From Burkholderiaceae bacterium (GTDB lineage Bacteria; Pseudomonadota; Gammaproteobacteria; Burkholderiales; Burkholderiaceae_E), in NCBI GenBank assembly GCA_023954015.1, contig JAMLIS010000011.1, positions 54,225-118,224 of the forward strand: DNA of 64,000 bases. Reading direction: 5' to 3'. Of the stretch, positions 1-8,392 are shown piece after piece. Positions within the stretch are counted from its first letter, which is position 1. Each line of letters starts with the position of its first letter. The translations under genes were made by a program, and so were the position numbers. The notes under the pieces were generated by a model. It searched no databases and was not told where the DNA came from. It saw nothing but the letters and a program-made list of their open reading frames with translations.

Positions 1-1
1 G

Positions 2-1141
2 CGCCGTGGCTTCGTGCGATGCGGCCGATGCCACAACGTCTTCGCCGGCATCGACCACCTGCGCTACGTCGACGATGCGCAGTTGCGCAGGGCCTCCGGC
101 GTCGATCCGCGACCCCGGGCGGCCGAGGCAGCCGAAGCGGAGCTCGGCTTCGATGCCGAAGCCGAGCATGGCCTCGACGTCGAAGCGCAGCAGGGCTTCG
201 ATACCGTAGCGGAGTCGGGCTTCGACGCCGACGCCGAAGCCGAGCACGATTCGCACGACCCGCTTCTTGCCGGGTACCGCGACCTGCGGCGCGATCGCGC
301 GACGAACGAGGCCGAATGGATCGACGTCGGCCCGCCTGCGCTCGAAACTTTCGCCGACGGCACTCTCACCGACGAAGCGTTCACCGACGAAGCTCGGAGC
401 GACGAAGCTCCGGTCGCCGAGACCGTCGTCGAGGACGAAATACCGGCCGACCCACACTTCGTGAACCGGGTTGCGGGCGACGCAGGCCTCGTGGACTACG
501 ACGGGGACGTCGACCTCGTCGCCCGCGAAGCGACGCGCGAAGACGCGCTGCCCCCGTACGTCGAGCGCTACACCGGGTCGCCCCACGAAGACGACGGCGC
601 GGATGCCGAGTCGGCGATCGACTACTTCTCGACCCGGCGCGCGCGCGGCTTTGCCGATCGCCGCGGACTCGCCAGCGCCGCCCTCGCCATTGCGCTCGCC
701 ATCGCGCTCGTGCTGCAGTGGGCGGTCGCCGAACGTTCGGCGATCGCCGTGCGCGTCCCGGGCGTCGCGCCGCTGCTCGGTGCGGCGCTCGCGCCCTTCG
801 GACTGCACATCGAGGCGCCGCACGAGCTCGATGCGCTGACGATCGAGTCCTTCGAGCTGCAGGCTTCCGCCGCTGCCGACGTGCTCGAACTGCGGGCGCT
901 GTTGCGCAATCGCGCCGATCATCCGGTGCGCTGGCCGTCGATGCAGCTCACGCTTACCGATCCCGAGAACCGCGTACTGGTGCGCCGCGCGCTGCATCCG
1001 GACGATTATCTCGCCGAGGCCGGCGCGGTGCGCACGGCAGGCGTCCCGGCGCACACCGAGTGGCCGCTGCGCCTGGCGCTCGAGGCAAGCGACCTGCGGG
1101 CGGCCGGCTACGACTACCGCGTGCAACTGTTCTATCCCTAG
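2..1141 (+). CDS. Zinc-ribbon/DUF3426 membrane protein, 5' truncated
   Basis: The frame is already open at the window edge. The first in-frame start codon (GTG at 14) falls inside a CGRC pair, which looks like the second CxxC of an MJ0042-type zinc ribbon, so the real start and first CxxC lie upstream. The visible ~379 residues show the ribbon remnant, a long acidic linker with imperfect 8-residue repeats (about residues 40-85), one membrane helix near residues 220-242 and a C-terminal domain of the DUF3426 type. Family members are inner-membrane proteins of unknown role. In related genomes they usually lie between prmA and a PfkB kinase, and such a kinase follows here after 8 bp. The assignment is good; the function is unknown. 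Confidence 0.75.
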   Translation, partial: RRGFVRCGRCHNVFAGIDHLRYVDDAQLRRASGVDPRPRAAEAAEAELGFDAEAEHGLDVEAQQGFDTVAESGFDADAEAEHDSHDPLLAGYRDLRRDRATNEAEWIDVGPPALETFADGTLTDEAFTDEARSDEAPVAETVVEDEIPADPHFVNRVAGDAGLVDYDGDVDLVAREATREDALPPYVERYTGSPHEDDGADAESAIDYFSTRRARGFADRRGLASAALAIALAIALVLQWAVAERSAIAVRVPGVAPLLGAALAPFGLHIEAPHELDALTIESFELQASAAADVLELRALLRNRADHPVRWPSMQLTLTDPENRVLVRRALHPDDYLAEAGAVRTAGVPAHTEWPLRLALEASDLRAAGYDYRVQLFYP

Positions 1142-1149
1142 GAATCCCG

Positions 1150-2103
1150 ATGCCCCGACGCGTTCTCATCAGCGGTTCGATCGCCTACGACACGATCATG
1201 GTGTTCGAAGGCCACTTCAAGGACCACATCCTTCCCGACCGCGTGCACATGCTGAACGTATCGTTCCTCGCGCCGCGGCTCGAGCGGAACTACGGCGGCT
1301 GCGCGGGCAACATCGCCTACACGCTGGGCAAGCTCGGCGGCGAGCCGGTCATGCTTGCGACGATCGGCCGCGACGGCGACGCCTACCTGGCGCACCTGGG
1401 CGAACTGGGCATCGGCACCTCCTGCGTGCGTCGCCTGGACAGCGAATACACGGCGCAGGCGTTCATCACGACCGACCTGTCGGACAACCAGATCACCGCA
1501 TTCCATCCCGGCGCGATGACGCATGCGCACTGCGTCTCGGTTCGCGACGCCTGCAGCGGCCCGGCCGAGGCGGTGGTCGGCATCGTCGCGCCCAACGGAC
1601 GCGAGGCGATGCTGCAGCACGCCCGCGAGTTTCGCGAATGCGGCGTGCCCTTCGTGTTCGATCCGGGGCAGGGACTGCCGATGTTCGATGGCCAGGCGCT
1701 GCGCGAATTCGTCTCGCTGGCCAGTGCGGTCACCGTCAACGACTACGAGGCTTCGCTGCTCGTCGAGCGCACCGGCTGGAGCGAAGCGCGCATCGCGCAG
1801 CAGGTGCAGGCGCTGATCGTCACGCGCGGCGCCGAAGGCTCGCGCGTGTACGAGGAAGGGACGGTGACCGAGATCGCCGCGCTTGCCGTGTCGCGTGCGG
1901 TGGATCCCACCGGTTGCGGCGACGCATACCGCGCCGGCCTGCTGCACGCGCGCACGCTCGGCTGGAACTGGCGCGATGCCGCTCGCCTGGGCACCGTGAT
2001 GGGCGCGATCAAGATCGAGCACCGCGGCGGACAGAACCACCCGGTCGATCGCGGCGAGGTCGCGCGCCGCTTCGAACAGGCCTACGGCAGCGCCCCCTGG
2101 TGA
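1150..2103 (+). CDS. PfkB-family carbohydrate/nucleoside kinase
   Basis: A 317-residue ribokinase-fold protein. It shows the N-terminal glycine-rich substrate loop (YGGCAGNIAYTLGKLGG, about residues 48-64) and the C-terminal PfkB signature DPTGCGDAYRAG near residue 255, whose last Asp is the catalytic base in this family. It transfers phosphate from ATP to a sugar or nucleoside hydroxyl. Annotated beta-proteobacterial relatives are often called adenosine kinase, but the sequence alone does not fix the substrate. The ATG at 1150 lies 8 bp after the DUF3426 gene, so the two are probably co-transcribed. Its 3' end overlaps the convergent yggU gene by 22 bp. Confidence 0.85.
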   Translation: MPRRVLISGSIAYDTIMVFEGHFKDHILPDRVHMLNVSFLAPRLERNYGGCAGNIAYTLGKLGGEPVMLATIGRDGDAYLAHLGELGIGTSCVRRLDSEYTAQAFITTDLSDNQITAFHPGAMTHAHCVSVRDACSGPAEAVVGIVAPNGREAMLQHAREFRECGVPFVFDPGQGLPMFDGQALREFVSLASAVTVNDYEASLLVERTGWSEARIAQQVQALIVTRGAEGSRVYEEGTVTEIAALAVSRAVDPTGCGDAYRAGLLHARTLGWNWRDAARLGTVMGAIKIEHRGGQNHPVDRGEVARRFEQAYGSAPW

Positions 2104-2402
2104 AGCGCCGCGCACAGCGCTGCGGCGTCGAGCGGCGCATCGAGCGCGAAGCGCTTGCGTCGCGCGGCGGCTCCGGAGACGAGTCGCACCGAACGCTTCG
2201 GAAGCGCGAGTCGCTCGGCGAGGAAACGCGCGATCTCGTCGTTGGCCCGCCCTTCGACGGGCGGCGCTGCGACGCGCAGCTTCAGGCAGCCGTCGAACTC
2301 GCCGACGATCTCGGTGCGCGCGGCGCCGGGCTGTGCCGCGACGCGCAGTCGCCATGCACCGGGCTCGCCTTCGAGCCAGGCCGGCAACTGCGCGCGGTGC
2401 AT
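2082..2402 (-). CDS. yggU: DUF167/YggU family protein
   Basis: A 106-residue protein of the DUF167 (YggU/UPF0235) family. The family signature is clear: a beta strand ending WRLRVAAQPGA, then GCLKLRVAAPPVEGRAND followed by EIARFLAERL near the middle. The biochemical function is unknown. I chose the ATG at 2402 because it lies 25 bp after the yggT stop and gives the family's usual length; upstream frame extends into yggT. yggT-yggU is a standard pair. The end runs 22 bp into the convergent kinase gene. Confidence 0.8.
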   Translation of the reverse strand: MHRAQLPAWLEGEPGAWRLRVAAQPGAARTEIVGEFDGCLKLRVAAPPVEGRANDEIARFLAERLALPKRSVRLVSGAAARRKRFALDAPLDAAALCAALHQGALP

Positions 2403-2427
2403 CGAACCGCCGGCGACCAAGACGCGA

Positions 2428-3000
2428 TCAGGCGACGGCCGCGAAGAACGTGGGCATCGCCGACTGCAGCACGGTGAGCGCAAGCTGCGCGAGCAGGATC
2501 AGGACCAGCGGCGACAGATCGACGCCGCCGACCAGCGGAACGAAGCGGCGGATCGGCGCCAGGAACGGACGCGTGAGCGCATCGATCGTCGGGGCGATCG
2601 GCGCGTGCGGATTGACCCACGACAGCACCGCCAGCAGCAGCACCAGCGCGGTGAGCAGCCACAACGACCACTTCGCGAGCCAGAAGATCGCCAGCAGCAC
2701 GACGGCGCCGAAGGCGGGCGCGCGCCCGCCGCCGTACAGCAGCACGTAGAGCACCGCGAGCAGGACCGCCAGCAGCAGCGCAGCGAGCAGGCTCGCCCAG
2801 TCGACGCTGCGCATGTTCTTGCGCGTGGCCGGCAGCACGCCGCGCAGCGGGCGGACGATCCAGTCGGTGACGGCGATGACGAACTGGCCGAGCGGATCGC
2901 GAACGCCGAGTCCGAGCCAGTTCAGGTAGGCGCGCAGCACGCAAGCCGTGGCCAGCAGGCTGCCGAGCGTTTCGAGCAGAAGCCAGAGTGCCTGATGCAT
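2428..3000 (-). CDS. yggT: YggT family integral membrane protein
   Basis: A 190-residue, strongly hydrophobic protein with two tandem YggT repeats. Each holds a pair of membrane helices followed by a conserved RPxR-type turn (IVRPLRGVLPA near residue 48; RPFLAPIRRFVPLVGG near 145). YggT proteins are inner-membrane proteins linked by genetics to turgor or ion homeostasis in some bacteria; the molecular role is not settled. yggU follows 25 bp downstream. proC, its usual upstream neighbour, is absent here: a terminator and the H1-like gene sit upstream instead. Confidence 0.85.
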   Translation of the reverse strand: MHQALWLLLETLGSLLATACVLRAYLNWLGLGVRDPLGQFVIAVTDWIVRPLRGVLPATRKNMRSVDWASLLAALLLAVLLAVLYVLLYGGGRAPAFGAVVLLAIFWLAKWSLWLLTALVLLLAVLSWVNPHAPIAPTIDALTRPFLAPIRRFVPLVGGVDLSPLVLILLAQLALTVLQSAMPTFFAAVA

Positions 3001-3037
3001 GTAGACGATTCCGCAACGCCCGCGATTCTCGCATACG

Positions 3038-3076
3038 AAAAAAAGAGTCCCGCACGGCGCGGCAACCGTGCGGGAC
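3038..3076 (-). terminator. Rho-independent terminator of the H1-like gene
   Basis: On the minus strand an 11-bp perfect GC-rich stem (GTCCCGCACGG pairing with CCGTGCGGGAC, 3047-3076, 8-nt loop) is followed by a run of seven T at 3044-3038. It lies 51 bp past the stop of the H1-like gene and just upstream of yggT, so it should insulate yggT from that gene. Confidence 0.9.
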
Positions 3077-3127
3077 CCTTCGCGCGCGTGCGTCGCGGGC
3101 GACGCACGGCGCTTCGCGCTCGACGCG

Positions 3128-3748
3128 CTACGGGCGATTGCCCGTCGGGAACGGCCAGGCGGCAGCCGGATTCAGCGGCTTGGGGGCAGGGGTCGCCGTC
3201 GCCGCGCCGTTCTTCTTCGCTGCCGGCTTCTTCGCAGCCGCCTTCGTCGCCGGCGCCTTCTTCACGACCGGCTTCTTCGCGGCGACCTTCTTCGTCGACG
3301 CCTTCTTCGCCGTCGCCTTCTTCGCCGGCGCCGCCTTGCGCGCGGTGGCCTTCTTCGCCGCGCCCTTCTTCGCCGCGCCCTTCTTCGCAGCCGTCTTCTT
3401 CACGGCCTTGCGTGCGGCCATCGGCTTCTTCGCAGCCGCCTTGCGTGCGGTCTTCTTGCCGGAGGCCTTGCGCGCGGTGGCCTTCTTAGCCGCGCCCTTC
3501 TTGGCAGCCGTCTTCTTCACCGCGCCCTTCCTGGCGGCAGTTTTCTTCGCGGCGGTTCTCTTCGCGGCGGTTTTCTTCGCGGCGGTTTTCTTCGCGGCGG
3601 ACTTCTTCGCGGCGGGCTTGCGTGCAGCGACGCGCTTCGTCGTTGCGCTCTTCGTCGCGGCCTTGCGCGCGGTGGTCTTCTTCGTCGCTTTCTTTGCCGC
3701 GCTCTTCTTCGCGGCCGGTTTCTTCGCGGCTTTCCTGGCGGTTGCCAT
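3128..3748 (-). CDS. Histone H1-like Ala/Lys-rich DNA-binding protein
   Basis: A 206-residue protein built almost wholly of Ala-Lys-Lys type repeats (AAKKTAAKK units) from residue 2 to about 185, with a short non-repetitive C-terminus ending WPFPTGNRP. This resembles the eukaryotic-H1-like nucleoid proteins of beta-proteobacteria and the AlgP/HctB C-termini. They bind DNA non-specifically and compact chromatin or tune expression. The start is supported by a GAAGGAG ribosome site 7 nt upstream of ATG 3748. The gene is a single unit with its own terminator. Repeat number in such genes often varies between strains. The mirror frame on the other strand looks like a Phe/Ala-rich protein but is only the complement. 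Confidence 0.85.
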   Translation of the reverse strand: MATARKAAKKPAAKKSAAKKATKKTTARKAATKSATTKRVAARKPAAKKSAAKKTAAKKTAAKRTAAKKTAARKGAVKKTAAKKGAAKKATARKASGKKTARKAAAKKPMAARKAVKKTAAKKGAAKKGAAKKATARKAAPAKKATAKKASTKKVAAKKPVVKKAPATKAAAKKPAAKKNGAATATPAPKPLNPAAAWPFPTGNRP

Positions 3749-4290
3749 GAGGGATCTCCTTCTCAGGATGTTGCGATGACGGAAACCCGTGCCGCAGCGC
3801 GCGTGCGCATCGACCGGAACGGGCTATTCATCGGCGCAAGAACACCGTGTTGCACGGTTCGTCGCTCCTGCGCTAATGAATTCGGCGCAAAAAAAACGCC
3901 GGAACCCGCGGTTCGGCGCTCTTTGGAGATCGTCGCAACGGGAACCGGATCGACCCTCGTCTGCCGCTTTCGCAAACGCGCTCTGCATCCTTTTCGCCCC
4001 GCCCGCAGCCATCGACCTCAATTCGGATCATCCCCTAACAGCAGCTGATCTCACGCTTCAATACAAGCCGATAACTTCTTGTACTGGCGCGGGATTCCGC
4101 TGTTATTCACACGCGAATCTTACCGGCCCTTGTAGGACATCCGCAACGTTGCGACGCCTTTCTCTTGACTCACGCACGAATTCGTCGGCGCGCACGCAAC
4201 ACATCGCGAAGCCGTCGATCGCGCGAACGAATCGTCGAATGCGCGCGGCGTGCCATGCGACGGCGTTCGCGCGACTGCGACCGTGCGAAT
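3749..4290. other. Non-coding stretch between the H1-like gene and ampD
   Basis: No convincing protein gene is seen in these 542 bp. The part next to 3748 carries the ribosome site and presumably the promoter of the H1-like gene. The rest is less GC-rich than its surroundings and holds a minus-strand terminator (3889-3919). It also holds nested inverted repeats: TAACAGC at 4036-4042 with GCTGTTA at 4099-4105, enclosing TACAAG at 4062-4067 with CTTGTA at 4078-4083. A minus-strand transcript ending at the terminator would contain this structure, so it could be a long ampD 3' UTR or a small RNA. This is inference only. Confidence 0.5.
3889..3919 (-). terminator. Rho-independent terminator downstream of ampD
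   Basis: On the minus strand an imperfect GC-rich hairpin (CGCCGAACC pairing with GGTTCCGGCG, 3918-3897, one bulge, 3-nt loop) is followed by eight T at 3896-3889. It can end transcripts arriving from the pilS-pilR-ampD operon about 370 bp past the ampD stop, or a separate RNA from the intervening region. Confidence 0.75.
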
Positions 4291-4881
4291 TCAGTACGGA
4301 CGAACGAGCTCGCGCGCTTCGCGCATCGCATGCACGCGTGACCATTCGAAGTGCGGCCCGGGGTCGCGTTTGCGTTCGGCAGCGATGTCGCTGTGCCCGG
4401 CGATCCAGCGAAGCGGATGGCGCTCGCGCAGCGCGGCGATCAGCGTTCGCAGTCGGCGGTACTGCGCTTCGGTGAAGCGGTGTGTCTCGTCGCCTTCGAG
4501 TTCGACGCCGATGGAGAAATCGTTGCAGCGTTCGCGCCCGAGGAATCGCGATACGCCGGCGTGCCAGGCACGCCGGTCGGTGTCGACGAACTGCAGCAGC
4601 TCGCCGCGGCGACGCAAGAGGAAATGCGCCGACACGCGCAGCTCGCGCAGTTCGGCAAAGGACGGATGCGCCGACGCATCCAGCCGATTCGTGAAGAGCC
4701 GCTCGACGGCATCGCCGCTGAAGCGTCCGGCCGGCAGACTGATGTGATGCACGACGAGCAGCTCGACGCGCGCGTGCGCCGGACGCGCATCGAAGTTCGG
4801 CGACGGCACCGCGCGGGCGGCGACGAGCCAGCCGGACGCGTCGTCGCGCCAGGCGCCGCGCGAAGCGCGCGCTGCCGCCAT
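4291..4881 (-). CDS. ampD: 1,6-anhydro-N-acetylmuramyl-L-alanine amidase AmpD
   Basis: A 196-residue cytosolic zinc amidase that cleaves the lactyl-amide bond of anhydro-muropeptides during peptidoglycan recycling; loss of AmpD derepresses AmpC-type beta-lactamases in some species. Zinc ligands by family comparison are His46 in VVHHISLP, His163 in AGHSDIA and Asp173 in RDPGP. The motifs RVSAHFLLRR, RAWHAGVS and NDFSIGVELEG are all present, and the length matches the family. ATG 4881 overlaps the pilR stop by one base (TGATG), which indicates translational coupling. Position next to pilR is typical of Burkholderiales. Confidence 0.95.
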   Translation of the reverse strand: MAAARASRGAWRDDASGWLVAARAVPSPNFDARPAHARVELLVVHHISLPAGRFSGDAVERLFTNRLDASAHPSFAELRELRVSAHFLLRRRGELLQFVDTDRRAWHAGVSRFLGRERCNDFSIGVELEGDETHRFTEAQYRRLRTLIAALRERHPLRWIAGHSDIAAERKRDPGPHFEWSRVHAMREARELVRPY

Positions 4882-6374
4882 CAGCCCAACCCGAGCCGCT
4901 GCATCCGGTAGCGAAGCGCACGGAAGGTGATCCCGAGCAGACGCGCCGCCGCCGTGCGGTTGTAGCGTGTCTTGTCGAGGGCGCGCTGGATCGCGTCGCG
5001 CTCGAGCTGCTCGAGGTAGTCGGGCAGCGACTCGGGCACGCCGTCCTCGGACACGCGCACCGGCCGGCGATCGCCCGGAGCGACCGGCGCCGTCGCGGGC
5101 TCGCCCGCTTCCGCGTCGACGCGCTCGTTCTCGTCGCCGTCGGAGACGATCGGCTTCAGGCCGAGGTCCTCGACGGTGATGACGTCGCCGGTGGAGAAGG
5201 CGAGCGCGCGCTCGAGCACGTTTTCGAGCTCGCGAACGTTGCCCGGAAAGCGATAGCTCTGCAGATAGCGAAGCGCCACCGGCGCCAGTCGCGGCGCCTG
5301 CTGCGCGCCGCCGCGACTGGCGAGCCGGGCGAGGATCGCATCGGCGAGCACCGGAATGTCCTCGAGCCGCTCGCGCAGCGACGGCAGGCGCAGCTCGATC
5401 ACGTTGAGCCGGTAGTAGAGATCCTGGCGGAATCGGCCGGCCGCCACGCATTGAGCGAGATCCTGGTGCGTCGCGCTCACGATGCGTACGTCGACCGCCT
5501 CTTCGACCGTCGCACCCACCTTGCGCACGCGCTTCTCCTGGATCGCACGCAGCAGCTTGACCTGCATCGCGAGCGGCAGGTCGGCCACTTCGTCGAGGAA
5601 GAGCGTTCCGCTGTCGGCCGCCTGGAAGAAGCCGCCGCGATCCTGGTCGGCGCCGGTGAACGCTCCCTTGCGATAGCCGAAGAACTCCGCTTCCATCAAC
5701 GACTCGGGAATCGCCCCGCAGTTCACCGCGACGAAAGGCTGCGCGGCGCGCGCGCCGCTCTCGTGGATCAGGCGTGCGGCCAGCTCCTTGCCCGAGCCCG
5801 ATTCGCCGCTGATCGACACCGGTGCCATGCTGCGCGCGAGCCGCACGATCTGCGCACGCACCTCCCGGATCGCCTCCGAATCGCCGAGCAACTGCTTCGC
5901 CGCCTGCAGCGACGGCACCGCGTCGCCGGCCGGTGCCGCGTCGCCCTGCGCCGGCAATTGCAGCGCCGAACGCACGAGGCTGCGCAGCGCGTCCAGCGCC
6001 ACCGGCTTGGCGAGGTAGTCGAAGGCGCCGGCCTTCAGCGCGGCCACCGCGTTCTCGGCGCTGCCGTAGGCGGTGATCACCGCGATCGGCGTTTGCGGGT
6101 TGCGACCGCCGATCGACGAGACGAGCGTCAACCCGTCGCCGTCGGGCAGCCGCATGTCGGTCAGGCACAGCGCGTAGGCGTGGCGTGCGAGCGCGGCCTG
6201 CGCCTCGGCGAGCGAGCCGACGCAGTCGACGTCGAGTCCCATGCCGACGAGCGTGAGCTCGAGCAGCTCGCGCAGGTCGGCCTCGTCGTCGACGACCAGC
6301 ACCCGGCGCGCCGGCGTCGCGCGTGCTGGCCGCGACCCGCCGCGCGGGTTCGCCGTTTCGGCTGCTTGCTTCAT
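4881..6374 (-). CDS. pilR: Sigma-54 response regulator PilR-type
   Basis: A 497-residue NtrC-family activator. The receiver domain spans about residues 24-140, with acidic pocket VVDDE and phospho-acceptor Asp73 in LTDMRLPDGD. The AAA+ sigma-54 interaction domain follows (Walker A GESGSGKE, GAFTGA loop, Walker B TLFLDEVADL, about 165-395). A Fis-type helix-turn-helix is at the C-terminus (YNRTAAARLLGITFRALRYR). PilR activates pilin transcription with RpoN. ATG 6374 overlaps the sensor stop as ATGA; the upstream extension lies in the sensor gene. No pilA is present in the window, so its target lies elsewhere. NtrX-like regulators are an alternative, but the PilS-like partner argues for PilR. 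Confidence 0.88.
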   Translation of the reverse strand: MKQAAETANPRGGSRPARATPARRVLVVDDEADLRELLELTLVGMGLDVDCVGSLAEAQAALARHAYALCLTDMRLPDGDGLTLVSSIGGRNPQTPIAVITAYGSAENAVAALKAGAFDYLAKPVALDALRSLVRSALQLPAQGDAAPAGDAVPSLQAAKQLLGDSEAIREVRAQIVRLARSMAPVSISGESGSGKELAARLIHESGARAAQPFVAVNCGAIPESLMEAEFFGYRKGAFTGADQDRGGFFQAADSGTLFLDEVADLPLAMQVKLLRAIQEKRVRKVGATVEEAVDVRIVSATHQDLAQCVAAGRFRQDLYYRLNVIELRLPSLRERLEDIPVLADAILARLASRGGAQQAPRLAPVALRYLQSYRFPGNVRELENVLERALAFSTGDVITVEDLGLKPIVSDGDENERVDAEAGEPATAPVAPGDRRPVRVSEDGVPESLPDYLEQLERDAIQRALDKTRYNRTAAARLLGITFRALRYRMQRLGLG

Positions 6375-8047
6375 TCTCGGTCGGATGCCTCGTTTCGGGG
6401 TTCGACGACGAAGACGCTGCGCCAGCGCTGCGACGGCGAACCGGTTTCGTAGCGGATCGTCGCGCCGCTGGCATGGCACAGCTCACGCGCAAGATACAGG
6501 CCGAGTCCGGTGCCCCGGCTTTCGCTGGTATAGAACGGCTCGAATGCGTGCTCGCGCATCTCGTCGGCCAGGCCGGGCCCGTCGTCGGCCACGCGCAGCT
6601 CGAGGCGCCGGTCGTCGCGCTCGCGCCACTCGATGCGCACCGCTTCGGCGGCCTGCGTTGCATAGCGCAGTGCGTTGGCGAGCAGGTTCAGCAGCACCTG
6701 GCGCAGGTGGCCGGAATCGAAGCGGATCGGGCGCGCACTGGACAGCAGCACCGATATGCGCTCGCGCTGCACGCCGCTGGCCGACGCGAACTCGTCGACG
6801 AGCCGCTCGAGGAACGGCTGCGCCTCGATCGACTCGTCGATCGAGCGGTCGCGCCGCGCGATCGAGAGCACGTCTTCGACGATGCGATCGATGCGCAAGG
6901 TGTTCGACTCGACGATGTGCGACAGCCGCGCGAGCGACGGCTCGGTGACCCGCTCGGCGAGCAGTCCGTTCGCGTGGCGGATCGCCCCCAGCGGATTGCG
7001 GATCTCGTGCGCGATCGACGCCGACAGTCGCCCCATCGACGCGAGCTTCAGCTGCTGCGCGCGGTCCTCGACGAGACGCGGGTCTTCGATCATCACGATC
7101 GTATCTTCGTCCGTTCCGGCCGCCCCGAGGAAGCGCAACCGAACGCGCGTCACGCGCCGGTCGGCCCCCGGAAGATCGAGGTCGGTCTCCGCGCCGTGCA
7201 CGCCGCCGCGCTCGCGCCAGCGAGCCCAGGCTGCGCGAAATGCCGGCCAACCGCGCCCGGCCGCCGCCTGCGCCGGCACGTCGGCGAACCCCGGCGCGGC
7301 ATCCGGCACGCCGAGCAGCGCACGGGCTGCCGGATTCATCGTGCGCGCCGCACCCGTCGCGTCGACGATCATCACGCCGTGCGCGAGCTCGGCGACGACG
7401 CGCGAAGTGACTGCGAGCTGGCGGCGCAGATCGTCGGCGCGCATCTGCGCGATGCGCTCCTGTTCGTGCAGCCGCGTGGCCAGCCAGTTCACGGTCATCG
7501 CCGTGGTGAAGCAGCCGATGCCGACGAGCCCGGCCAGCATCAACGAGGCGGCGTCGCCGCCGGCCGGAGCGAGCAGCTGCCAGCCCGCCTGCGCGAGCAC
7601 GAACAGCGTGGCGGCGGCCGCGAAGAAGGCCGCCATCCGACGCGTGGCGACGATCGACGCGCCGGCGAGCGCGACGATCAACAGCACGAGCAGCCCGCTC
7701 TTCAGCCCGCCGGCGGCATGCATCAGCGTGGAAAGCGCGACGATGTCGGTGAGTGCCTGCGCGAACACCATTGCCTGGAAGCGCTCGCGGAAACGTTCGA
7801 GCGTGGACAGGAACAGCACCGCGAGCAGCAGGTAGACGAGCGCGGCGCCCCCGTACAGGCCCGGGTCTCCGATCTCGTCGGAGAGCCGCCCGGTGTCGTG
7901 CAGCGGGAAGAAGGCGAACAGCACGAGCGCGATCGCCACGCGGCTCGCCGCGAGCCAGCGCAGCGACGCCCAGTACGACGGCGCGACGGAGGTGGTCGCA
8001 GCCGGCCGCTCCGCGGGACTCGCCATCGCCGACAGGCCGGCGCTCAC
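6371..8047 (-). CDS. pilS: Sensor histidine kinase PilS-type
   Basis: A ~558-residue membrane kinase. Roughly six hydrophobic helices occupy the first 200 residues. A PAS-like region follows (VVAELAHGVMIVDATG), then a HisKA box with phospho-acceptor His in SASIAHEIRNPLGAIRHA, and a HATPase domain with N-box LLNLLANALRY and G-boxes ADDGPGL and GTGLGLYLA. This layout matches PilS, which signals pilin levels in the membrane to PilR. GTG 8047 overlaps the upstream stop as GTGA; ATG 8026 is an equally possible start and neither has a strong ribosome site. The gene is co-transcribed with pilR and ampD. Confidence 0.85.
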   Translation of the reverse strand: MSAGLSAMASPAERPAATTSVAPSYWASLRWLAASRVAIALVLFAFFPLHDTGRLSDEIGDPGLYGGAALVYLLLAVLFLSTLERFRERFQAMVFAQALTDIVALSTLMHAAGGLKSGLLVLLIVALAGASIVATRRMAAFFAAAATLFVLAQAGWQLLAPAGGDAASLMLAGLVGIGCFTTAMTVNWLATRLHEQERIAQMRADDLRRQLAVTSRVVAELAHGVMIVDATGAARTMNPAARALLGVPDAAPGFADVPAQAAAGRGWPAFRAAWARWRERGGVHGAETDLDLPGADRRVTRVRLRFLGAAGTDEDTIVMIEDPRLVEDRAQQLKLASMGRLSASIAHEIRNPLGAIRHANGLLAERVTEPSLARLSHIVESNTLRIDRIVEDVLSIARRDRSIDESIEAQPFLERLVDEFASASGVQRERISVLLSSARPIRFDSGHLRQVLLNLLANALRYATQAAEAVRIEWRERDDRRLELRVADDGPGLADEMREHAFEPFYTSESRGTGLGLYLARELCHASGATIRYETGSPSQRWRSVFVVEPRNEASDRE

Positions 8048-8388
8048 GGCGGCGTTTCGCCCGGCGCGCGCGCGCGGGGCGCGCCTTCGCCGGATGCGGG
8101 GCGGCGCGATCGATCGGCGTCGCGATGCGCCGCGCTGCAGTAGTCGCGCCCGTCGTCGCGGATCGCATCGGAGGCGGGGACGAACAGCCCGCAATGCGCG
8201 CACGGGACGATCGGTTCGCTTTGGATCCCGCGACCGGCCGAAGCGCTGCGCGCGCCGCGCGGTGCGCCGCCGCCGGCGGACCCCGACGCGCCGACGCTGC
8301 CCTCGCGCCTGCGCTGGCTGATGGCGATCAGGCGAATCACCAGCCAGGCCAGCGCGATCAGCACGACCCAGCTCAGCAGCTTGCCCAT
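8044..8388 (-). CDS. PP0621-family small membrane protein with cysteine motif
   Basis: A 114-residue protein. A single N-terminal membrane helix (LLSWVVLIALAWLVIRLIAI, about residues 4-23) is followed by a low-complexity linker and a short cysteine cluster, CAHCGLFVP then DYCSAAHRD, which may bind a metal. This matches the PP0621-type proteins that precede pilS in many beta- and gamma-proteobacteria; their function is unknown. The stop overlaps the start of pilS and ypjD lies 4 bp upstream, so it sits in one minus-strand operon. Confidence 0.75.
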   Translation of the reverse strand: MGKLLSWVVLIALAWLVIRLIAISQRRREGSVGASGSAGGGAPRGARSASAGRGIQSEPIVPCAHCGLFVPASDAIRDDGRDYCSAAHRDADRSRRPASGEGAPRARAPGETPP

Positions 8389-8392
8389 CGAA

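Noticed and set aside
2988..3779. A plus-strand Phe/Ala-rich membrane protein
   Set aside because: It is the complement of the Ala/Lys-rich H1-like gene, which has a ribosome site, a terminator and a known family pattern.
3824..4021. Small minus-strand gene of 65 codons
   Set aside because: The frame runs through the terminator hairpin at 3889-3919 and its composition resembles non-coding DNA.
3889..4290. tmRNA, 6S RNA or RNase P RNA gene
   Set aside because: No tRNA-like acceptor/T-arm with CCA, no 6S-type long hairpin with central bubble and no RNase P core motifs were seen.
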